Below, one piece after another: positions 1 to 5,758 of a stretch of 7,857 nucleotides of DNA. Made by a program: the position numbers and the translations under genes. The stretch lies in the NCBI GenBank assembly GCA_035514995.1, contig DATJCC010000050.1, positions 1 to 7,857 of the forward strand, written 5' to 3'. Every line of letters starts with the position of its first letter. Position 1 is the first letter of the stretch. The stretch is from Leucobacter_A sp035514995 (GTDB taxonomy: Bacteria > Actinomycetota > Actinomycetes > Actinomycetales > Microbacteriaceae). The notes beneath the pieces are model-generated. The model was not told the origin of the DNA, did not search any database, and was given only the letters and a program-made list of their open reading frames with translations.

Positions 1-160
1 ACGCCAACATTTAAACACTCAGCATTTAAACACTCGCGTGCCCAAATACTGTTCACAAAAAGTAGTTTGAAATCTTGCTTAAAATTTGGTCTAAAGATGT
101 TTAAATACGATTGACGAATGGTTGAAGACTACGGTCAAATATTAAACCGAAAAACTAAGG
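1..160. other. AT-rich intergenic stretch left of purE, no recognised gene
   Basis: No gene can be recognised here. Plus frame 1 is open from the window edge to a TGA at 112-114 (37 codons), so the tail of a truncated gene entering from the left is possible. The translation has no recognisable motif and is Lys/Phe-rich, as expected of AT-rich noncoding DNA. TTTAAA occurs at 10-15, 25-30 and 100-105. Downstream of the purE stop I looked for a hairpin followed by a T-run on the minus strand and found only weak 4-bp stems, so no purE terminator is called. Confidence 0.5.
8..35. repeat. Two tandem copies of a 13-nt repeat, period 15
   Basis: The 13-mer CATTTAAACACTC occurs at 8-20 and again at 23-35 with no mismatch. 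A looser relative (GTTTAAATAC) lies near 99-108. The period is a multiple of three, so in plus frame 1 it reads FKHS-A/FKHS-R. The array could continue left of the window. With two copies it may be chance, a protein-binding site, or a fragment of a longer repeat. Confidence 0.5.
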
Positions 161-667
161 TTAAAAACCGATTTTGCGTTTGAGCGCATCGTTTTTGGTT
201 TCAACCACTGCTGCCAACTCGCTCTGGTATGTGTCAATTTTAGTGCTGATCTCAGCACTGGTAGAACCTATAATGCGTACCGCAAGCAGGCCTGCGTTTT
301 TAGCACCACCGATAGAAACCGTCGCAACAGGTATGCCAGCGGGCATCTGCACGATACTTAAGAGTGAATCCATTCCGTCTAAAGTTGCCAAAGGCACCGG
401 AACACCAATCACCGGCAGAGTCGTTAAAGAAGCGATCATACCGGGCAGGTGAGCAGCCCCACCCGCTCCGGCAATAATCACTTGTAAACCACGACCCACT
501 GCGTCTTTACCGTAGCTAAACATTTTTTCGGGGGTGCGGTGTGCGCTAACAACCTCCACTTCGTGCGGTATATCGAAGTCACGCAAAACCTGAACCGCGT
601 CACCCATTACCCGCCAGTCAGAATCTGACCCCATGATTACACCAACGATAGGTTGTTTTTCGCTCAT
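161..667 (-). CDS. purE: N5-carboxyaminoimidazole ribonucleotide mutase PurE
   Basis: PurE class I moves the carboxyl group of N5-CAIR to C4 to give CAIR, in cytosolic de novo purine synthesis. It works directly after PurK, which is encoded just upstream. The 168-residue protein has the normal family length. It shows GSDSD (13-17) and SAHRTP (41-46, with the catalytic His43), then the glycine-rich GAGGAAHLPGM loop (67-77) and the DGMDSLLSIVQMP segment (97-109). These line the substrate pocket in the family. The frame stays open upstream to an ATG at 757, but that start would overlap the end of purK by 59 nt and add 30 residues unlike PurE. The ATG at 667, followed by SEKQPIVGVIMGSDSD, is therefore preferred. 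No Shine-Dalgarno sequence precedes it. The purK stop lies 31 nt upstream, so co-transcription is likely. This is a confident family call. Confidence 0.96.
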   Translation of the reverse strand: MSEKQPIVGVIMGSDSDWRVMGDAVQVLRDFDIPHEVEVVSAHRTPEKMFSYGKDAVGRGLQVIIAGAGGAAHLPGMIASLTTLPVIGVPVPLATLDGMDSLLSIVQMPAGIPVATVSIGGAKNAGLLAVRIIGSTSAEISTKIDTYQSELAAVVETKNDALKRKIGF

Positions 668-673
668 ACAGAT

Positions 674-679
674 ATCGTA
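674..679 (-). promoter_or_regulatory. Possible -10 box for a leaderless purE transcript
   Basis: On the minus strand the hexamer TACGAT ends 6 nt before the purE ATG. That spacing would place the transcription start at or next to the A of the start codon. There is no Shine-Dalgarno sequence in the 31-nt purK-purE gap, which fits a leaderless or internally promoted message. No convincing -35 box was seen, and the hexamer could occur by chance. Confidence 0.3.
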
Positions 680-698
680 CAGACAACCGGCCCGCTCG

Positions 699-1823
699 TC
701 ATAAAAATGCGGCTGCGCACGCTTCTGCTTCAGCACGCACCTCTTCAAACACTTCACCCGTCACTGTGACGTGACCGACTTTTCTACCCGGGCGCGGAGT
801 TTTATCGTAGCTATGCACTTTTGCGCGCGGATGTTTAGCTAAAACATCTTGGTACCTAAGCGCCATCGTGCCTTCTGGTGGCCCGCCAAGCACATTAACC
901 ATTACAGAGTACGGTGCAGTTAGGGCCGTTGCTCCGAGCGGCAAATCTGCTACTGCCCGTAGATGCTGCTCAAACTGACTTGTGACGCTACCTTCGATCG
1001 TGAAATGGCCCGAATTGTGGGGGCGCATCGCCAACTCGTTTATGAGCACCCTCCCGTCGACAGTTTCAAACATTTCGACAGCTAACACACCAGTAACACC
1101 GACCCCATCGGCGACCTCATGGCCGATGCGCGCAGCTTCTTCAAGCACTGCCGTGTTTTTTATTGGAGCGGGTGCTAGTACTGTCGCGCAGACCCCGTTC
1201 AACTGAATAGTTTCAACAACCGGCCAAGACTTCATCTCACCATTTGGGCGGCGAGCAACCAGCTGTGATAGTTCACGCACAAATTCGACCCGCTCTTCGA
1301 CAAGGAGCTTTTCGTTGTCTTTCAAACCAGATATCCAGTCGTTAACTTCACTGGAGTCGCGCACCACACGCACTCCTTTACCGTCGTATCCGCCACGCGC
1401 AGTCTTTACCACTGCTTGGCCACCATGGGACGCAATAAACTCATCAAGTTCACTACTTTTAGAAATTGCAACCCATGCTGGAACAGGAACCCCTAGTCGG
1501 GTTAGTTTTTCGCGCATCAAAATTTTATCTTGAGCATACTGAAGTGCGTCTGGTCGAGGATGCACCGGTTTTCCACGACGTTCGAGTTCGCGCAATATTT
1601 GTTCTGGAACGTGTTCATGGTCAAAAGTGACTACATCTACAGTTTCAGCAAATGCATAAACCGTTTCGGGGTCTCGGTAGTCACCAACCATGTCTGCAGC
1701 ACGCTCGGCGCTAGAACCTTCTGTTTCGGCTAACACACTAATTTTGAGCCCCAAGTTGATGGCGGGTGGGATCATCATTCTGGCTAGTTGCCCGCCGCCG
1801 ATTACGCCAATGGTTACTGTCAC
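699..1823 (-). CDS. purK: N5-carboxyaminoimidazole ribonucleotide synthase PurK
   Basis: PurK is an ATP-grasp enzyme that couples AIR, bicarbonate and ATP to N5-CAIR, the substrate of PurE. The protein has 374 residues, which is family-typical. The N-terminal nucleotide fold begins IGVIGGGQLARM (5-16), followed by the actinobacterial FDHEHVP (67-73). The ATP-grasp core shows VVKTARGGYDGKGVRV (138-153) with ATP-contacting Lys140, AVEMF (248-252) with metal-ligand Glu250, and NELAMRPHNSGHFTIEGS (262-279) with Glu263. A C-terminal GRKVGHV (346-352) completes the family pattern. The start is GTG at 1823, with GGAAGG placed 7 nt upstream as a good ribosome site. Only 14 nt separate it from the flotillin stop, so it is very probably co-transcribed with that gene. 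The PurK and PurE sequences show no damage. Confidence 0.96.
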   Translation of the reverse strand: MTVTIGVIGGGQLARMMIPPAINLGLKISVLAETEGSSAERAADMVGDYRDPETVYAFAETVDVVTFDHEHVPEQILRELERRGKPVHPRPDALQYAQDKILMREKLTRLGVPVPAWVAISKSSELDEFIASHGGQAVVKTARGGYDGKGVRVVRDSSEVNDWISGLKDNEKLLVEERVEFVRELSQLVARRPNGEMKSWPVVETIQLNGVCATVLAPAPIKNTAVLEEAARIGHEVADGVGVTGVLAVEMFETVDGRVLINELAMRPHNSGHFTIEGSVTSQFEQHLRAVADLPLGATALTAPYSVMVNVLGGPPEGTMALRYQDVLAKHPRAKVHSYDKTPRPGRKVGHVTVTGEVFEEVRAEAEACAAAFL

Positions 1824-1837
1824 TCGCGAGCCTTCCG

Positions 1838-3226
1838 TTACTGATCAGTGCTAGCTGAGTCAGCAGCGCTTGATGGTTGAGTTTTCATAGCTTTTCCAGC
1901 GGCGCTTCCAGCTGCGCCACCGGTTGCCACCCCATTAATAATTCCGACGATATCGACCCCAACTGTGTCGCGGGTCATTTCTAACAAGCCTTTAATGTTG
2001 CCCATGGCTTCGCCTGCAACCTTCGAGGTTCCATCGGCTGAAACAACGGTCATATTGTCGATTGCACCAATCGCCTGCGCGTATTCTTTAGCGATCGCAG
2101 GGAGAAGATGAATAAGCTCTTGAGCGAGCACAGCCTGCGACTGCTGTTCGAGCGCTTTAGCCCGGGCATCAATTGCTTCAGCCTCAGCAAGACCCTTAGC
2201 CTGTATAGCACTTGCTTCTGCGTCACCTTCGATTGTTGTTGCTCGTGCGCGACCTTCTGCGGCAGCGATTGCCGCAGCGGCATCAGCTCTGGCTAAAGCT
2301 TCAACTTTAAACGCTTCTGCCTCAGCGACTGCACGCACCTCTGCATTAAGTTTTTGTTCTTTAAGTTTCACTTCACGCTGCGCCGCAATCTGCTCCTGTT
2401 CAACAATTGCTTGGCGTTGTACAGCATCTTCAAGCGGAGAAGCAGCTCTTGCGTGAGCGGCTGCTTTGTCAGTCTCAGATTGAATCTCAGCCTCACGAAG
2501 TTTCAGCTCACGGTTACGATCAAGAAGCACCTTTTGAGCCTCAATTTTTGCTTCTTCTGAGGCCTGGTAGGCATTGGTGTCAGCTATCTCTGCTTCTTTG
2601 CGCACCTTCGCCGCTTCTGGCCGACCGATGTTAGATATATAGTCGGCTCCATCACGAATCTCTTGAATCTGTAGAGTATCGACCACTAGACCCTGTTTGG
2701 TTAGCGCTTCTTCGGCCGCTTCAAGCACATTTTGGGCAACAACTGCACGGTCACGAATTATCTGCAGAACTGTGAGGCCACCAATTATTGAACGTAACGA
2801 CCCAGAAAGTACTTCTTGGGTGGACTGATCAATCTCGTCAGCGTTTGAGAGGAATCGCTGCGCCGCTGCTCTGATCATCTCTTGGCTACCGCCAACTTTT
2901 ACTACTGCGACAGCCTGAGCTTGAATGGTTATACCATCAGTTGTTTGAGCCTCTGTTGTAATGGAGAGACGCCTTGAATGTAGCGAGAGAGAGAAAGACT
3001 TTTGTATAAACGGAAGCACAAAAACTCCTCCGCCTGTGACCACTTTCTGCCCACCAATGTCGCCTTCAAGGCCCTGCGGGGCTTTGCTTTTACCACGCCT
3101 ACCGGTGACGATGATCGCTTCGTCAGGTTTAGCAATCCGGTACCTTTTAATAATTATTAAAGCGACTAAAACCAGCGCTACAACGGCACCAAAAATACCT
3201 AAAACTGGTGTCAATAAAAATCCCAT
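1838..3226 (-). CDS. Flotillin (SPFH/Band 7 family, YuaG/YqiK-like)
   Basis: Flotillins are membrane-anchored scaffold proteins that oligomerise in membrane microdomains. In bacteria they are linked to membrane fluidity, secretion and signalling. The 462-residue protein has an N-terminal hydrophobic anchor (about 3-27) followed by a basic KRYR. An SPFH/PHB domain (about 30-190) includes GGGVFVLPFIQKSFSLSL (65-82) and VVDTLQIQEIRDG (181-193). A long Ala/Glu-rich coiled coil follows (about 203-370, with repeated AEA units). The C-terminal flotillin segment contains AIDNMTVVSADG (388-399). The last 30 residues are Ala/Ser-rich and probably disordered. The ATG directly abuts the TAA of the NfeD-like gene, with GAGGG 8 nt upstream. 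NfeD next to flotillin is the known yuaF-yuaG/yqiJ-yqiK arrangement, which supports the call. The specific role in this organism is unknown. Confidence 0.93.
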   Translation of the reverse strand: MGFLLTPVLGIFGAVVALVLVALIIIKRYRIAKPDEAIIVTGRRGKSKAPQGLEGDIGGQKVVTGGGVFVLPFIQKSFSLSLHSRRLSITTEAQTTDGITIQAQAVAVVKVGGSQEMIRAAAQRFLSNADEIDQSTQEVLSGSLRSIIGGLTVLQIIRDRAVVAQNVLEAAEEALTKQGLVVDTLQIQEIRDGADYISNIGRPEAAKVRKEAEIADTNAYQASEEAKIEAQKVLLDRNRELKLREAEIQSETDKAAAHARAASPLEDAVQRQAIVEQEQIAAQREVKLKEQKLNAEVRAVAEAEAFKVEALARADAAAAIAAAEGRARATTIEGDAEASAIQAKGLAEAEAIDARAKALEQQSQAVLAQELIHLLPAIAKEYAQAIGAIDNMTVVSADGTSKVAGEAMGNIKGLLEMTRDTVGVDIVGIINGVATGGAAGSAAGKAMKTQPSSAADSASTDQ

Positions 3227-3778
3227 TTAGTCTTCCCTCTTCATTTCATCATCAAGTTTTTCAACTCGCACGGCTGTGGGCGTTAGCGTGTCGACAATTG
3301 TGACGCGCTCGCCTCGTGCGATTCTATTTGCTGCAGATGCGGTCAGAGAGACCCGCTCACCATAGAGCGATAGAGCGATTTCGCCGTAGCTGGTGGCTCC
3401 TGGTATCTCTAGCACCACAACCGCTTCAAGACCTTTTAGTTCCGCAGATGTGACTGCTGTCGTGCTTTCAGCCTTGCGCATAAGCCGCGCCAGCCACCAC
3501 GCAAAAGCTCCGCCAATTACTCCTGCTAAAGCCCCTAAAGCTGCGGCTACCGGGGTCGAGGCCCCCGCTCCTACCAGCCCAAAAGCGGTAAACCCAAAGA
3601 GCGTGGTGAAAGCCGCTATCGTGGTGAGGCTTAGAGGGCCATCACCGAAGTCAAAGAAATCAAAAATTCCATCAAGTAACAGTGATATTAGTAGCAAAAC
3701 TGCGCCGATAACGCCGATTATTAAAAAAGCGCCACCAGCAAATACTGAGTCGAAGAGGCCGTTCAGCCAATCCAGCAT
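3227..3778 (-). CDS. NfeD/YuaF-like membrane protein, flotillin partner
   Basis: NfeD-family proteins are encoded next to SPFH proteins and are thought to work with them at the membrane. This one has 183 residues. It has a hydrophobic segment at about 15-36, two more at about 50-72 and 76-99, then a positively charged WWLARLMRK boundary (94-102). A soluble C-terminal part (about 110-176) contains LKGLEAVVVLEIPGATSYGEIAL and a RGERVTIVDTL strand pattern, consistent with the OB-fold of YuaF/NfeD C-terminal domains. It lacks the N-terminal ClpP-like protease domain of long NfeD proteins, so it is the short YuaF/YqiJ type. The ATG at 3778 has a strong AGGAGG only 4 nt upstream. The stop codon is immediately followed by the flotillin ATG, so translational coupling is likely. 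Domain assignment is by pattern only. Confidence 0.85.
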   Translation of the reverse strand: MLDWLNGLFDSVFAGGAFLIIGVIGAVLLLISLLLDGIFDFFDFGDGPLSLTTIAAFTTLFGFTAFGLVGAGASTPVAAALGALAGVIGGAFAWWLARLMRKAESTTAVTSAELKGLEAVVVLEIPGATSYGEIALSLYGERVSLTASAANRIARGERVTIVDTLTPTAVRVEKLDDEMKRED

Positions 3779-3816
3779 TTTTGCCTCCTAAACTCAAAGC
3801 TCATAATATTAAAAAT

Positions 3817-4416
3817 TCATTGAACTAGTTTGCGCAAACGCACTTTGAGCGTGCCGAGGCGAAAACTATCTTCAATTTTTACTGTCTCTCCAGGTTGCAA
3901 ACGAATCTCGCTGAAGTTCTCGCCGTCACCAGCGGGATGCACTGCAGTGCCGTTTGTTGAGCCAAGATCTTGCACATACCATGCACCTGATTTAAACATT
4001 AGTCTGGCGTGTGATTTTGAGAGTGTGCGACCAGGATCGTTAACCATCATAGGTTCTGCTTTTTCGACAGATTGTGGTTTGCGGCCGACGATTACATCTG
4101 TAGTTGGCAGCAAGAAGAGGGACCCACCATCAACGTCGAGCACCCATTTGCTTGTAGACTTCCCACCTTTTGCAATGACAGTGTCGTCTAATTCATTTGA
4201 CCCCGCGTCGGTTACAACTTTTGCAAGTGCTTCACGATCAAGCGCTACTGTATCGCGGCGCTGGTCGAGCCCAGGCCACCTAAAAGGTTCTTCTTTTGGT
4301 GGTTGCCGAAGTGAACTACTAGGCGGTGTGGTAAAGCCTTCAGCTGAAGCTCTGCGGTACTCTTCAACAATATCTTCATCAAACTCCGGTTCGGAGCCAT
4401 AGTTTGCCCGTCTCAT
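3817..4416 (-). CDS. FHA-domain phosphothreonine-binding protein
   Basis: FHA domains bind phosphothreonine peptides and commonly act downstream of actinobacterial PknA/PknB-type kinases. From the ATG at 4416 the protein has 199 residues and no signal peptide or membrane segment. The N-terminal ~90 residues are charged and Pro/Ser-rich, probably disordered, with two similar threonine sites: RRDTVALD (Thr56) and ELDDTVIA (Thr79). The C-terminal half is a single FHA domain (about 95-195). It carries VIVGRKP (Gly111/Arg112), LSKSHARL (Ser133, His136) and LGSTNGT (Asn155/Gly156), so the usual phosphopeptide-binding residues are present. The frame extends upstream to 4488, but that start would fall in the T-run of the rplA terminator. 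The internal start, placed 7 nt after a TACAAT box, is better. The gene heads the run FHA, nfeD-like, flotillin, purK, purE. The exact partner is unknown. Confidence 0.87.
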   Translation of the reverse strand: MRRANYGSEPEFDEDIVEEYRRASAEGFTTPPSSSLRQPPKEEPFRWPGLDQRRDTVALDREALAKVVTDAGSNELDDTVIAKGGKSTSKWVLDVDGGSLFLLPTTDVIVGRKPQSVEKAEPMMVNDPGRTLSKSHARLMFKSGAWYVQDLGSTNGTAVHPAGDGENFSEIRLQPGETVKIEDSFRLGTLKVRLRKLVQ

Positions 4417-4423
4417 AAGCCTA

Positions 4424-4429
4424 ATTGTA
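4424..4429 (-). promoter_or_regulatory. -10 box for a probably leaderless FHA-gene transcript
   Basis: On the minus strand TACAAT (4429 to 4424) is followed by exactly 7 nt (TAGGCTT) and then the ATG at 4416. Transcription would therefore start at or very near the start codon. There is no real Shine-Dalgarno sequence, as expected for leaderless mRNA. It lies between the upstream rplA terminator and the gene, where a new promoter is needed. No good -35 was found at 16-19 nt (the best is GCACAA-like). Confidence 0.55.
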
Positions 4430-4485
4430 CTTGGGCTTCCCTGGCTTTGTGCACAACAAACCGAAGCTGTGTAAAACAATCGACA

Positions 4486-4519
4486 CAAAAAAGGAGCGAC
4501 CCCACAAGGAGCCGCCCCT
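4486..4519 (-). terminator. Strong intrinsic terminator after rplA
   Basis: On the minus strand, 15 nt after the rplA stop, a 12-bp stem forms between 4519-4508 (AGGGGCGGCTCC) and 4503-4492 (GGGGTCGCTCCT). It includes three G-U wobbles, has a 4-nt TTGT loop, and runs straight into a run of six T. This is a textbook Rho-independent terminator closing the secE-nusG-rplK-rplA unit. It also separates that unit from the FHA-flotillin-pur run in the same orientation. Confidence 0.9.
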
Positions 4520-4534
4520 AATGTTCAACTAAAT

Positions 4535-5224
4535 TTAGATAGTTGCTGTATCGAGTGGAATTCCAGGACCGAATGTGGTCGAAACTGCACCCTTTATAAC
4601 GTATTTACCTTTTGATGAAGCTGGCTTCAAGCGCACAATCTCGTCGAGAGCTGCACGAATGTTGTCGTTGAGCTGATCAACATTAAAAGAGGCCTTGCCG
4701 ACAATAAAGTGCACGTTTGAGTGCTTGTCGACCCGGAACTCGATTTTACCGCCTTTAATGTCTGTAACAGCTTTCGCCGGATCGGGTGTCACAGTGCCGG
4801 TTTTAGGGTTTGGCATTAGACCGCGTGGGCCAAGCACTTTACCTAAACGACCAACCTTACCCATGAGCTCGGGTGTTGCTACAGCCGAGTCAAATGATGT
4901 GTACCCACCAGCGACTTTTTCAATCAGTTCGTCGCCACCAACTTCGTCTGCACCAGCTGCGATAGCAGCTTCAGCAGCGGGTCCGGTAGCAAAAACGATT
5001 ACGCGAGCAGTTTTACCAGTGCCGTGTGGCAGGCTAACTGTTCCGCGCACCATCTGATCGGCTTTACGTGGATCGACACCTAGTTTTAAAGCAACCTCTA
5101 CGGTTGAGTCGGTTTTGGCTGAGCCGGTCTCTTTAGCGAGAGCGACAGCTTCTTCTGGTGTGTAGAACTTATCTACACCAATTTTTTCCGCTGCGGCGCG
5201 GTATGCCTTTGAACGATTTGCCAT
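4535..5224 (-). CDS. rplA: 50S ribosomal protein L1
   Basis: L1 forms the mobile L1 stalk of the large ribosomal subunit near the E site. In well-studied bacteria it also represses its own operon by binding the rplK leader mRNA. The protein has 229 residues, the normal length. It shows SKAYRAAAEKI (5-15), the VSLPHGTGKTARVIVFA segment (63-79), the signature GKVLGPRGLMPNPKTGTV (128-145) in the second domain, and a C-terminal FGPGIPLD (218-225). It starts 8 nt after the rplK stop, with only a weak GGGG ribosome site, so translational coupling to rplK is likely. A strong terminator follows, so rplJ and rplL are not part of this unit. Confidence 0.98.
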   Translation of the reverse strand: MANRSKAYRAAAEKIGVDKFYTPEEAVALAKETGSAKTDSTVEVALKLGVDPRKADQMVRGTVSLPHGTGKTARVIVFATGPAAEAAIAAGADEVGGDELIEKVAGGYTSFDSAVATPELMGKVGRLGKVLGPRGLMPNPKTGTVTPDPAKAVTDIKGGKIEFRVDKHSNVHFIVGKASFNVDQLNDNIRAALDEIVRLKPASSKGKYVIKGAVSTTFGPGIPLDTATI

Positions 5225-5232
5225 GATGACCC

Positions 5233-5661
5233 CTACTCGACCGTGATTCCCATCGAACGGGCAGTGCCCTCGACAATTTTCTGTGCAGCATCTAAATCAT
5301 TTGCGTTGAGGTCAGCCATTTTCTGCTCACCAATCGAACGAGCCTGCTCGGCTGTGATTTTAGCTACTTTAACTGTGTGTGGTGTTCCTGAACCCTTCTG
5401 CACACCGGCAGCTTTTTTGATTAGCTCGGCAGCTGGAGGAGTTTTAAGGATGAAATCGAACGAGCGATCTTCATAAACGGTTATTTCAACGGGAACTACG
5501 TTGCCACGCTGTGATTCTGTTGCAGCGTTGTACGCCTTGCAGAATTCCATGATGTTGACGCCGTGCTGACCTAGCGCGGGACCAACCGGTGGCGCTGGGT
5601 TTGCGGCGCCGGCTGGGATCTGAAGTTTAATCAGACCCGAAACCTTTTTCTTCGGTGCCAT
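5233..5661 (-). CDS. rplK: 50S ribosomal protein L11
   Basis: L11 sits at the base of the large-subunit stalk in the GTPase centre, and in many bacteria the related step is the target of thiopeptide antibiotics. The 142-residue protein has normal length. It carries the proline-rich N-terminal hinge AGAANPAPPVGPALGQHGVN (17-36), followed by IMEFCKAYNA. The C-terminal rRNA-binding domain includes LIKKAAGVQKGSGTPHTVKV (80-99) and ends TARSMGITVE. The ATG at 5661 has AAAGG 7 nt upstream. The upstream 97-nt gap to nusG contains several inverted repeats, described separately. Nothing unusual is seen in the protein. Confidence 0.98.
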   Translation of the reverse strand: MAPKKKVSGLIKLQIPAGAANPAPPVGPALGQHGVNIMEFCKAYNAATESQRGNVVPVEITVYEDRSFDFILKTPPAAELIKKAAGVQKGSGTPHTVKVAKITAEQARSIGEQKMADLNANDLDAAQKIVEGTARSMGITVE

Positions 5662-5677
5662 CTTTTTTCCTTTCTAC

Positions 5678-5753
5678 GAAACTCGAACTTTGTCGAGTCT
5701 CTCCCGCGTGCTCGAGCATTTCTCGAGTGCGGTAATTGCGAGCGGCTACCCGC
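5678..5753 (-). promoter_or_regulatory. Inverted-repeat-rich rplK leader, candidate ribosomal-protein control element
   Basis: In minus-strand RNA order three elements are visible. First is a small GCGG/CCGC hairpin with a 4-nt loop (5753-5742). Second is a CTCGAG/CTCGAG pair separated by 5 nt (5727-5711), which contains the perfect 10-nt palindrome TGCTCGAGCA at 5718-5709. Third is a 9-bp stem with a 6-nt loop (5701-5678, arms GAGACTCGA and TCGAGTTTC with one G-U), ending about 16 nt before the rplK start. The arms share the CTCGA/TCGAG core and could pair in competing ways. L1 autogenous control through the rplK leader is established in E. coli. That this leader does the same is inference. 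No TANNNT promoter was seen in the gap. Confidence 0.45.
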
Positions 5754-5758
5754 AAAAC

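Noticed and set aside
110..165. Terminator after purE
   Set aside because: Only 4-bp stems such as GGTT/AACC were found, and none is followed by a proper T-run on the minus strand.
668..757. Longer purE with 30 extra N-terminal residues
   Set aside because: It would overlap the end of purK by 59 nt, and the added Cys/Lys/Arg-rich residues are not PurE-like. The ATG at 667 gives the family length.
3393..3791. Plus-strand 132-codon frame opposite the NfeD-like gene
   Set aside because: It has low-complexity Ala/Pro/Lys/Ser composition and no ribosome site, and mirrors the membrane gene on the other strand.
3793..3816. Internal promoter before the NfeD-like gene (TATTAT/TAATAT boxes)
   Set aside because: AT-rich -10-like words exist, but no -35 at a workable spacing was seen. 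The strong AGGAGG and the short gap fit read-through from the FHA gene.
3830..4402. Plus-strand 190-codon frame opposite the FHA gene
   Set aside because: It is Ser/Pro-rich with no domain pattern and lies fully antisense to a gene with intact FHA motifs. It is a codon-usage shadow.
4417..4488. FHA protein with 24 extra N-terminal residues
   Set aside because: That start lies in the T-run of the rplA terminator. The Cys-rich extension is unlike the rest of the protein, and the promoter-like TACAAT sits within it.
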